Below, one piece after another: positions 9,840 to 19,861 of a stretch of 36,753 bases of DNA. The translations under genes were made by a program, and so were the position numbers. Under the pieces are notes generated by a model. That model made no database searches and was not told where the DNA came from. It saw nothing but the letters and a program-made list of their open reading frames with translations. The DNA lies in the NCBI GenBank assembly GCA_032988165.1, contig JANTQF010000347.1, positions 1 through 36,753 of the forward strand, in the 5' to 3' direction. The stretch is from Emmonsiellopsis sp. PD_33 (lineage: Eukaryota; Ascomycota; Eurotiomycetes; Onygenales; Ajellomycetaceae). Position 1 is the stretch's first letter; the number at the start of each line of letters is the position of its first letter.

Positions 9840-12800
9840 ATGTCAAATGTGAATAGCATCTCAGCTGCTGTAGGTACTGGTGAATTTACTGATGATATAG
9901 ATTTCACTCTGTGCTAGATGTAAATCCTATAGGAATTACTCTCTCATGCTAGAGCTATTACTACTCAGCTGGTACCAGCTTAGCTATCAGTGCAGCCTTT
10001 ACCTACACTACTGACCTTGATTGCTCCATGAAAACCCTAGGACATTGGTTTTTTTAGAGTATTCAAGGGTAGTCAAGCACTATGAAAGCTCAATGAGATA
10101 AAATACTTACTTCAGAATCTCCATGATAGGCACAGTCTAATCTTCTATATTCTGAATGTATTTTCAGCTGCTAAATACTATGATTAAGGAGACACTGAGT
10201 ATGCCTAGATCCTATATGTGTGGAACAACCTGAATGTTGCCTTGCAAGCTACTATTAATAAACTGAAAGAGAATATGATCATTGAAGAATTTACTGAAAT
10301 TATTTGCTGCAAGCAGACTAACTGGATAGATTAATTCACAAGTAATGATTAATATATAAATAGTATGTATAATTAGTGTGGATCCTATTGTAGTAACTTT
10401 ACCTCTTAGAGTAATTACCATGGGTGCAGTAGAGGATTATACCCCTACTAGTTTAAACAGCCTGCTTACTAATATCAGCCTAGGTACTAGGCACAGAACT
10501 ATGCTAATAGACAGTACTGTGACTACAGTGAGAATAACAATCAATATAGTAGTAATAATAACTAATATAGTAGCTGCTACAACCAGTATGATAAAAACTA
10601 TCAAGATAAAGCTCAGTAAAATCATTCTAAACTATTAGCTCTAAAGTAACAGCTCCAGCTATTAGCATCTAAGGATACCTCTAATATTAACTTGCTCAGC
10701 AGGCAACCATAGAATCAGCAGCCACACAAATAAGTGGCATTCCACACTGATCTCAAGAAATTAGAGGAGTCCACAGAGGATCCATATGGTCAGAAGACAG
10801 AGTTTAACCTTTACTATAATAACATAGAAATGCCCATGAATGATTCATAGGAGCAACCATATAATAATAGTGTATATGATTTAGAGGTAGATACATTTCA
10901 TGTAGACTCTATAATAGCCACCTATTATAAATACAGTGAAGTATTTAATTTGCACAATAATCTATATAAGTATTTGAAGACTTGCACAGTAACTCCACAG
11001 GCCTTTCATGCAAGTCCTAACTTTATACTACAAGTAATAGTATTTTAGTAGCTAGCTGATTTAGATACACCATACAGTTATGCATTCTGCAATTAAAAAT
11101 ATGCTACTATCATGGTGTTCTGCCAGAATGCCTTCAAGCCACTGCTAATATATATAGACTCTAGCTGCATAATGATGCTTGTAAGCAAGAAGTTCCTTGA
11201 GCAGCAATGCAATAAAATATCACACCTAGCTTACCTGTAAATACCAGTTAGAAGCATCAGAGACTCTATAGAATCCTCTGAGATGATTATAATTTTACTC
11301 ATATTACCTACAGTTTTACTAGATAAGGAACATACATCAGTGCTTGCTCAGATCTCAGTGGAAGTACATATCATTAATGACCTTCATATTAATCTGCTAC
11401 TCAGTATAGATAATATAACACTAAAGGGCATCATTATAAATCTAGATAAGAGGATGCTGCAAATAAAGTCATATGAGGATATAGAAGTCAAGATTTCAGT
11501 GATATCAAGGAAAGACTATTAAGTTATCAGGCTAGTATATTTAGACATCAAAGTCATCATTTCATCCAGATCAGAGGCAAAAATTCCCCTCAGATGTTAT
11601 CTTGGTAAAGAGGAATGTCTACTTACAGATAGAGACTATATCTTCAACCCTGTCATGCCACCACTCCAGGTATATATGTAAATTATGGACTATAATCTCT
11701 CATTCACCTATGTCATTAATAATATGAATAGGCAGGTCACAATCCCACAGAGATCTTATATTAGTATTCTGAGAGAATATGATACTACTAATACATACTT
11801 AGTCAACTCTATGGTAGAATTATTAGCTCTTAGTCTACTTAAGGAACAGCCCCAGTATGAGCTGAATGACAACCTGAATATACTAGAGTCACTGGAGGAA
11901 TCTCCACATGCCATTAATATCAACCCCACTGGAGCAGAAGTAAAACTACTCAATAATATAACAATCTATAGTGATGAGGAGACTACAAAATACTTCACAC
12001 AGATTTGCAATGAATTCCCCAAAATCTGAAAAGACTGTGGTAATACTATAAATCTACCAGAGGATAAGTAAATGTAAATTCCCCTCTTACTACTAGAGGA
12101 TTACAAGCTTCAGACCCAGATAAAGGTATACCCTCTAGACCAGAAAGACCACAAGGTTATAGATAAACTCTTTAATAAATTGCATGCTTAAGGGTGCATG
12201 GAATGAGTAATAGATTATACCCCCTCTAGATACCCAGTGTTTGTAGTTTGAAAGGAAGTAAATAGCATACAGAAAGACTACCCTGTTATTAATGTTAGAG
12301 AACTGAATAAGATAGTTAAGCCTGATGTATACTTAATGACACAGCAGGCAGAGGTTATTAACTTCATGAAAGAATATTACTATATCACTATTCTTAACTA
12401 TACAAGCTTCTTCTATTAATAGAGAGTCTGCCATGACTACCAACAATGCTTATTAGTTGTATCACACTGCAGATAAGAGATCTCTTTAGTAATAATAATA
12501 GAATATATAAACTCTCCAGTATATATGCAGCACAAGATTGACTTCTTTCTAAAGAAGTTTAAGAAGTTCATCCATTATTATATTAATAACCTAATCACTG
12601 TAAGTATCATCATGGAGAAATATAGTAAATATCTAAAAAAGATCTTCAGCTTGTTTTATGATAAGAACATTATCATCAACCTGAAGAAAGCATTTATTAG
12701 CTTCCCCTCAGTTAGACTACTAGAACATAAGGTCTCATCTCTGAGCCTCACACTGATAAAGGATCATATTGCTGCACTAGTAAGAATTACATTCCTTAAG

Positions 12801-15122
12801 AATCTGAAGGATTTAGAGACTTATCTTGGCACAATAGGATGGCTAAGGAACTACATGCTCTTTTATACCTATCACATAGAGCTCCTACAGGCATATAAGA
12901 TGATGCTCCTTAAGGATGCACCAGTGAAAGAGAGATTATAAATCCAATTCTCCATCTAAATACTTCTTGGAAAGCCCACAGAAAAAGAAGAGAAGGCATT
13001 TAATGACATACAAGTAGTATTTGCTAAGGGTCTGTTTCTAGTATATTATGATAGCATATAATACCTCTTCTTCAATATTAATACTTCTAAATAGAGAGGT
13101 TTTGAGGTGATGATATTCTATATAAAACCAGAATAAATATTGCTCAAGAAGATATAATATGGAAAAATCCCAGACTTTAAGACCTTACCTTCATTAATCA
13201 TAGTAGAGCTCATTATGTTCCTCTCTAAGATCCTCACATCAGTAGAAACTAGATACTAGCCAACTAAACTGAAAGTTATATGTCTGGTCTGAGCACTCAA
13301 GAAAGTGTGACACATGATTGAGGCCATAGAACTTCCAGTAATTATATATACTAATCATTTAGTCACACTATAAATCATCAGATAGACATCACTAACCACC
13401 TCTTCCATAGATAAGCTTAATTTAAGGCTCATTCAAGCTGCTCAATACATACAGTGATTTAATCTATAGATATTTCATAAACTTGGCTGCACACATATCA
13501 TTTCAGATGCTCTATCTTGATTGCAGTCAGATGTGCCTACAGATTAGGATGAGCCTCTGAAAGACCTGACTGCTGAGGCTATAGATATATTCCTAGTAAA
13601 TTACACAGTTATAGTAGTTATAATGTTCTTATAGTTCTAGTAAAGACTTCTGAATGCCTACCAGCAAGACTCAAGGCTAGCTACAATTTTGAAAGTCATA
13701 AAAGTAAACAGTATATTGCCTATGAAAAATCAATCCAAGCTATCATACCACATTAATTCTAATAATAATCTATTATATTATAATTATAAGAACACTGTGT
13801 AGCTCTGCATTCCTCAGTTCCTTATTAGTGATATCATCAAGATTGTGCACTTGGATGCATACCTTAAATCACAGTAGATTATAGAGAAGTTAGATGGGTT
13901 GTCCATCTACAAGAAGACTCATCTTATTAAAGAATATATCTATTACTGCCTCAGCTGCCTCTAGAACACTACTCATCACCATAAATCATATAGCACACTA
14001 CAGCTAATTATTATGGAGTCATCCCTATTTCATATCATTACAATTAATATTATCCTTAGTCTTCTCAAAGGACAATTCAATGCCAGTATAATCATTACTT
14101 GCAAAGTAAGCAAAAGGATGGCCTTCATCTCAGAATATCAGAATTAAGATGTAGAATCCTGGGCCAAGCCATTCATTAAGTAGCTGGTAATAGATGATTA
14201 AGATATATTATCTTGTATTATTTCAGATAGAGATAGGAAGTTCCTCAGTTAATTCTGAGTAATAATCTTCAAGTTTCTTGGGGTAGAACTTCTCTATATT
14301 ATAGCTTATCACCCCCAAGCAGACAGTCAATCAGAGATCATAAATTAGACATATGAAATCACCCTCTAACATATAATCATAGCACTGGAAGATTCATAGT
14401 AATAGGAGAACTCAGCTCTCTTACTTTAAGTACTCTTTAATAGTGCTACAGCATCAGCAATGGGGATATCCCTCTATCAATACATGTATGATTAAAAGCT
14501 CAAATTACTACTCCAGCTAATATAGACTTTTCAAAATCAGGATTCTCAGGACTTCTTCAGCCATTTTGATGCAAACAAGGCATTCCACACAGTAGCAGTA
14601 TTCATGAAGAAGTATTATGATAAGAAGCATACCTCAAGGTTCTTTGCCACAGATAATAGAGTTCTTCTCTAAATTAGCAAAGACTATAATACACCTCTAC
14701 TTCAAGCTTATGATAAGTTTACCTCTCAGTATGCAGGTCTCTTCATAGTTCTCTATCAGGTTAATAGCCTTACTTATCTTCTAGACCTTTCAGTGCACTT
14801 CTAAGTACATCCTATAATATTCATTGCTCACTTAGAACCTACTCTCTAGGAAGAGGACCTCTTTGGGTGCACCTCACTGGCATTAGGCCCTATAGTGATA
14901 GAAGGTGATACATTGGAATGATAATCATACAAACTCAAGAAAATACTAGTAAAATAGACTAAGAACCTCAGATGTAGTATAAAGATTAAATATCTTATGT
15001 GATGAAAAGAGTACAGATCAGAAGAGGATTAGTGGTACTCTATACATACCCTACTAGATGTGAAAGAACTCATATAATAGTATGAGTATGAACAAGAAGA
15101 ATTCTGTTTACTGTTGATCCTA
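9840..15122 (+). pseudogene. Gypsy gag-pol polyprotein with C-terminal chromodomain, RIP-inactivated
   Basis: A single frame of about 1760 codons with many in-frame stops and no frameshift. Gag starts at 9840 (MSNVNSISAAVGTGEFTDD; an in-frame ATG at 9750 is the alternative) and ends in an Asn/Gln/Tyr/Ser-rich linker (10380-10720) with no clear zinc knuckle. Protease: DSS at 11157-11165, expected DSG. RT: ILNYTSFFY (Asp now Asn at 12396) and YINN at 12579-12590, expected YIDD. RNase H: NINTSK (Asn at 13080) and YTNH (Asn at 13353), Asp expected in both. Integrase: CLSC at 13947-13958, first core Asp now Asn (14046), second Asp kept in ISDRDRKF (14226), Glu kept in YHPQADSQSE (14334). Chromodomain: KIKYL, then two stops at a former W/R pair, KEY, and W at 15033. 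The exact end is uncertain (15123-15218), since consecutive stops there may be RIP products. Confidence 0.92.
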
Positions 15123-15219
15123 TAATAATGAGGCTGACCCTTAAAGGTAGTAGCCTAGAAATCTCAAATCCCTATAAATAAACCTAAAAGTACTTTGACA
15201 TTTGTAAAATATCAATTAT

Positions 15220-15954
15220 AAGGAAAAAGATAGAATTACCAACCATAGAAACTCTATACCCCCACATGATATTAAAATACTTATTACCTATTTAAATTTT
15301 ATACTTCATGAAATCTTCATTACTCTGCTATTACATCAGCTTATATAGATATTATCTCCATGTACCTATACATACACATCTATAACTTTATTATCCTAGA
15401 ACACACCTGCTCTCACTAATTAAGAGGTTATATTCATAAAATTTCCATACCCCTATCTGTTATTAAAAGCTTCCCATGCCTGGACTATCACTATTCACTA
15501 TGAAATATCTATTACTATGTTAGAATTATACTACCTCACATTAGTTACACCTCATTCACTTATATGCTACTCACTAGTCTTACCTCTATTTACTTTTATG
15601 CATGAGCTACCTACTGATATACTACTCTATTTAGCTTTATTTACTCTACTCAGTACAGGTACTGAATCATAGGACATGAAACTTCCATGGTAAATATTAT
15701 TACTATAACATATTTTTATACTGAGATTCATCACATACATAAAAGATTTATCATAATGGACCTTTCAATTCTTCAGCCCACTCACCTTCACATCTATTAT
15801 TATAGTAAATTCACCAATAACACTTCACTTACACATATAAATCTCTCACTAACCTATTCAATCTCTACTAACTCTTAATAACTCTAGTAACTATATGTAA
15901 GACATCCAGCCTGCCCATCTATCTGCAAGTAAATATCATGGAATCTCTAATAGT
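15220..15954 (+). other. Pyrimidine-rich spacer between gypsy pol and the second frame
   Basis: About 730 bp rich in C and T on the plus strand, with stops in all frames and no homology I can name. Its position and CT-richness resemble a fungal promoter or untranslated leader, so it might have driven a separate transcript of the frame at 15955. That is inference. Confidence 0.35.
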
Positions 15955-17844
15955 ATGATACCTTTCAAGTACTTACAGTTAGTAATAGCTGATGACCCCC
16001 TCATCTCAGCTTGCACATTAAAGAGATAGTATAAGATAGAAATTAGTTCATTTACTTCAACCACAGGCCAATCTAGTATAAAAGGAAAAGGGAAGATGGT
16101 AGCTCAGCAAGCTGAGGACAATAAGGCCATTAAGAACATCAAGATGATGGGTTATGCAGAGAAGTATACTATAAAGTTTATTGCTAAAATGTGTAAATAC
16201 ATCCTACTTCTAGAGATAATCTCTACTAAGTTAGTAAGCATGCTCAAAAAAGTCATTAATAGTATGAACAAGCAAGCTGTAAATTAACAACTACACAATA
16301 ATCATAGTATCTCTAAAGTGTAAGAGTAGTCACAGAAGCAGGCTGACAAGAAGCACAAGAAGGAGATGCTATGAATTATAGGTAATATTTTATAATACTC
16401 ACCTCTTAAGATATATCTGAACCTAGATAATAAATACAACTTTGAGGGACCATCACCTAACACACCACTGGCTGAGGATAAAGTTGAAGTGAGAAAGCTT
16501 AAAATTGGAATAACTATTAATAGGATAAAGTTAAAGGCAACTACAAATCACAATATAGGAGACACCACAGAGATTTATAACTATAATGAACCTGTATACC
16601 TATATCTCACTGCAAAGAATTTAAGCTATGAGTATTGTAATTTACTGGGATGTCATCTTCAGAAGAACCAAGTATGCTTTGACCCAACATATGCCATCAA
16701 GAATGACTATAATGTCACTGCCAAGTAAGTTCAGGGCTGATGGAATGCAGATAAGATGATAGTGAAAAATATATACTATATCTAACTCTATGATTAATAG
16801 GTAGAAACTTATAACTGAGAGATTAATCTCTTAATTAATAAATAATGCTAAGGAAATATCAGTATATTCCTATCTAGCACAACTAAAGATCAAGTTAATA
16901 AGGCCATGAATGACCTGTGGGAGCAAAATAAAAAGAAATAGGTTAATCAGACTAAATTACACAACATTGAACAACTCATGGCTGACATTATTAGAAGTTA
17001 ATATATTAATCATATAGATGTAGAGATCCTGCAGCACTTTCATGAGAAATAGAGATAGATAGATGACCTGATAAATATAAGAGATAGCAGCTTCCTCAGC
17101 AAACAAACTGAGAAGAATACCTCAGACAGTGATGCACCCACAGAGTGACTTACTATAAGCCCCTCTCACACAGCTAGTATTACTCTTATTGTAGCTATTA
17201 CTACAGTCATATCATTCTACACTGTATCTACTCAGCAACCAAACCTACCTACAGACCTTCAAGCAGTCAAACACATTGCAATCCTCTATAATATAAGCAG
17301 GGAAGAAGTTCTTGAAGAAGTCAACTAGCTCCTCACCATGAGAATATCTCACACTAATACATGCATGCTGCCTGCCAATGAATTACACCAGATTATAAAT
17401 AAGATTCAAGTTCAAATCCTCATCAAGAAGAAAGCTTGATATAATACTATTAGAAATAAAGCTATCTGCCTCATAATGATATTACACAATCTAGAGGAAT
17501 GTGAAGCTCAGCAGGCTGCTTAGTAATACTACTACATGAGAGTTACATATATTATCATGCTTAATAAAAGCATATAGAAGATTAATAAGGATATTAATGC
17601 TATCATGCAGATTAATAATTAATCCATCAAGTCTACTAATAGCACATACTGGGAAGATGCAATCAAATGAGTTGCTTATCTATGAAACCTCTATCATGAT
17701 GAGGCAGAAAGCACAGTTAGTATGTAAGCAGATAAAGATATTACCTATTAAATCATACTTGAGATACTATAGGTAGAACTGAAGAGTATGCTAGACAAAT
17801 TAGATGTAGAGATAAATAATGAATAGATAGATGATTCAGTTTAA
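15955..17844 (+). pseudogene. Additional retrotransposon reading frame, unknown function, RIP-inactivated
   Basis: Frame 1 (a different frame from gag-pol) stays protein-like from about 15955 to paired TAA codons at 17842-17850, roughly 630 codons, interrupted only by stops that C-to-T/G-to-A changes can create. Open stretches in this one frame include 16096-16287, 16489-16728 and 17155-17328. The product is rich in Lys, Glu, Asn and Ile. A hydrophobic run (ASITLIVAITTVISFYTV, near 17180-17230) sits between polar segments; some of its Ile and Thr may be mutated Val and Ala, so a membrane span is possible but weak. I recognise no domain. Candidates are an envelope-like gene or a captured accessory gene. 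Standard fungal chromoviruses carry only gag-pol. Confidence 0.6.
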
Positions 17845-17965
17845 TTTTAATTGGCACTTTATCTACTACTATATTATATTTTCTGCTATTTCATTTGTTT
17901 ACTCTACATTCCTATATATAACTATAGTAATGAGGGCATTGCATGCCTTTCTGAAAGGAGTTACT

Positions 17966-18137
17966 TATTATATACACATGTTTCATGTCATGGTTCATGC
18001 CATGAGACATCCATGGTGCTTAGTCACTTACATAGCTTAGTCAGGCTCTATAATATAAATAGCCATGGGTGGCCTAGGAATATAGAGAATCAACCTTATT
18101 CTATGCAACATTTCTATCTCAAGTTCATTAAATTACA
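17966..18137 (+). repeat. 3' LTR of the gypsy element
   Basis: 172 bp, collinear with the 5' LTR. It retains more C and G than the 5' copy, for example GCCATGGGTGGCCTAGG against GCTATAAGTAGCTTAGA. It begins TATTATA, probably TG changed to TA, and ends TTACA. CCTTA follows at once. Confidence 0.92.
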
Positions 18138-18142
18138 CCTTA
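18138..18142. repeat. Right target duplication of the gypsy element (CCTTA)
   Basis: Identical to 8237-8241. Together these positions fix the retrotransposon ends to the base. Confidence 0.9.
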
Positions 18143-19755
18143 CTTAACTATATGTTGCAGTGGCAACCTGCCTAATTAGATTAATAAATTACCTAATTAA
18201 GTTAAACATCAATAAAAACATTTAGATTTATAGAATTGAGACTAATATCTATTCCTTCCTCTGCAGCTAGGCCTGCAAGCAGATCAAAATGATATATAAT
18301 ACTTATAATATTAAATATCTAATTATTATAGTAATCAACTGAGAGCTGACATTAATAAATGCTCTTAACACAGCCTTTCCTATAAGTTATCAACTTCTCT
18401 GTAGGTAGTATATTGACTACAATGTCATTAGCCATGCAAAAAAGCACTTTTTATTTGATAGACCAGTCTGTGTGGAAGATGAAGAAGATGCCTGTAAAGA
18501 TCTCAAAGAATACTTTGATTTCTTTATAAAAGAGTGGTAAGATCTCTTATTATTATCTACAAAAAAGCTTTTTAAATGCTGGTATGTTGCATTTAAAAAT
18601 CAATAATCTTCAGAGCTTATTAACTACTGTGAGAATATATGGCTAAGGCTCTATACCTACTAAATCATATGTTACTATACTGATATTATTCCACACTTTA
18701 GTCATTATATCTCTTTGCAAACTAAGAGCTCTTATTGAGTTTTAAAGTAGTATATAACTACTTTAATAGAAGATTTATAGGTTACTATTTATAGGATCTA
18801 TCAATTCTGGGATAATCAACATTTCAGCTATAAAAATCAATTAATAGTAGTAAAAATTTGCACCTCTATAATCATATCCTCATTTCTATTTAAGCTATTA
18901 GTTAGCAAGGTCTCCTCCTTTGCAATATAGTTACTATATAGATGAATGATTGACATCTAAAAACTAAAGAATAATAAGAAGAAATATTAACTTATATATT
19001 TAAACTACATCTATATGAGAGCTCCCTGCAAGCACTATATCTATCACTATCTAAATGAAGAACTGCTAATCAAACTAAATACTATTCATTCATACTAACT
19101 CTATAATTAAGAGGTAGATTACTATCTTTAACATGCTAAGTAGAGAGAGGTTTCATTCTCTTATAAGATTATTACTAAGCCTACTGTATAGTAGGATAAT
19201 ATGTAGATGAGAGAAGGTAATTATTTATAGAATTATAAGAGAGAGTCTATACATTAGAATTCTATAGCCACTAAGAGGATAGAAGCTATATAGTGAGATT
19301 GAAATAAATAGTTAGTTATAATATCTGCTGCTACTAAGTAGCATATAACCTATACAATTAATGTAGATTATATTATTAGTAGTAATACTACTATAGTATC
19401 TCTTAATACTAAACTACCTTTCTCTATAATGCCTACAGTGCTTAAGAATTCCTTCTGAAAATAAGCTACTACTCTAACCTTCTTAATTCATACCTCTCAC
19501 TGAAATCATATAATCTGCAAATCCCATTATGATGTTAGCTCCCAGACTATAAATCAGATGTTTTTTGATATTTTAGGTGGAGAGGCAGATGCAGTAGGTG
19601 AAATAGAAGACCTTTTAATTCTAGGGAGCTATAATATATAGAGTCAGTTGGTGGTAGTGGGAGACAGTCAGATGTTAGCAGAGAATATTTTTGAAATCTT
19701 GGATGGATAATGGGTAAGTAGAGTTAGGTCATTAATGTACTTCTAGGTGCTAATA

Positions 19756-19853
19756 TTTTGTATGTAAAATCAGGTACCAGTTATTTTTTTTTCCAACTAG
19801 TCATTTTTTTTGGGGTGTAAATAGCTGGGTAGGGGGTGTAAATAGCACACCCT
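19756..19853 (-). repeat. Right terminal inverted repeat of the MULE
   Basis: Reverse complement of 6799-6896 with about four transitions. The outer 60 bp are identical in both ends, including the paired 14-bp direct repeats. Confidence 0.95.
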
Positions 19854-19861
19854 CCAATGGC
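19854..19861. repeat. Right target-site duplication of the MULE (CCAATGGC)
   Basis: Partner of CCGATGGC at 6791-6798. Normal CpG content resumes immediately (GGCGATTGGCGAGG), so the mutated block ends at the transposon edge. Confidence 0.7.

Larger units (their letters stand above)
8242..18137 (+). mobile_element. Ty3/gypsy LTR retrotransposon, chromodomain type, nested in the MULE
   Basis: 9,896 bp, flanked by a perfect 5-bp duplication. Layout: 5' LTR (8242-8413), long leader (8414-9839), gag-pol in one frame (9840 to about 15122), a pyrimidine-rich gap (about 15220-15950), an unrecognised second frame (15955-17844), a short purine run GAAAGGAG (17953-17960) that may be the polypurine tract, and the 3' LTR (17966-18137). 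The pol order is protease, RT, RNase H, integrase, which is the Ty3/gypsy order; a chromodomain-like end points to the chromovirus branch. It is longer than the usual 5-7 kb of fungal gypsy elements because of the leader and the second frame. It is inactive: stops and lost catalytic residues throughout. Confidence 0.93.
8202..18266 (+). other. Predicted transposase intron, now split by the gypsy insertion
   Basis: The donor is GTAAGT at 8202-8207, the branch ACTAATA at 18241-18247 and the acceptor CTGCAG ending at 18266. Without the retrotransposon and one CCTTA copy the intron is about 164 bp. The splice joins the two transposase halves in phase 2 and keeps one frame on both sides. The intron is inferred from these signals and from homology on both sides; no transcript is available. 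Confidence 0.7.
7084..19710 (+). pseudogene. MULE transposase, RIP-inactivated, intron occupied by a gypsy element
   Basis: One reading frame runs from ATG at 7084 to 8201 (ends AAT TAT AA before GTAAGT), and resumes at 18267 after an ACTAATA branch (18241) and CTGCAG acceptor, to TAA at 19708. The joined length is 2562 nt, about 853 residues, with no frameshift but many TAG/TAA/TGA codons. The N-terminal half has a Cys/His region ending NPLYNY, like the FAR1-type HNH end. The DDE domain shows LLLLNCTYKINYY (first Asp now Asn, codon 8077), IIIVIN with NALNTAFP (second Asp now Asn, 18337), and TKSSY in place of an EGSH-like motif (Glu now Lys, 18724). PCKHYIYHYL near the C-terminus resembles a SWIM zinc motif. 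MULE transposases cut and paste DNA between inverted repeats. All three catalytic residues are lost by G-to-A change. Confidence 0.88.
6799..19853 (+). mobile_element. Mutator-like (MULE) DNA transposon carrying a nested gypsy element
   Basis: The element spans 13,055 bp and is bounded by 98-bp inverted repeats and an 8-bp duplication. Removing the nested retrotransposon (8242-18137) and one copy of its 5-bp target duplication leaves about 3.15 kb with a single transposase gene on the plus strand, a normal size for an autonomous MULE. The class is assigned from the transposase: an N-terminal FAR1-like zinc-binding region, a MULE-type DDE domain and a C-terminal SWIM-like CxH motif. The whole element is AT-rich, and I read no CpG in it, in contrast to the flanks. 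Stops in the transposase come from C-to-T/G-to-A changes, so the copy is dead. The edges of the AT-rich block coincide with the inverted repeats. Confidence 0.92.

Noticed and set aside
10378..10638. A separate small ORF in the gypsy element (Ile/Thr-rich, 86 codons)
   Set aside because: It is a shadow of the gag linker. Frame 0 gives the Asn/Gln/Tyr-rich segment continuous with gag and protease.
6799..19853. A Starship, Maverick/Polinton or other giant mobile element
   Set aside because: The 13-kb size is explained by a 9.9-kb gypsy nested in a 3.15-kb MULE. No tyrosine recombinase, protein-primed DNA polymerase or capsid genes were seen.
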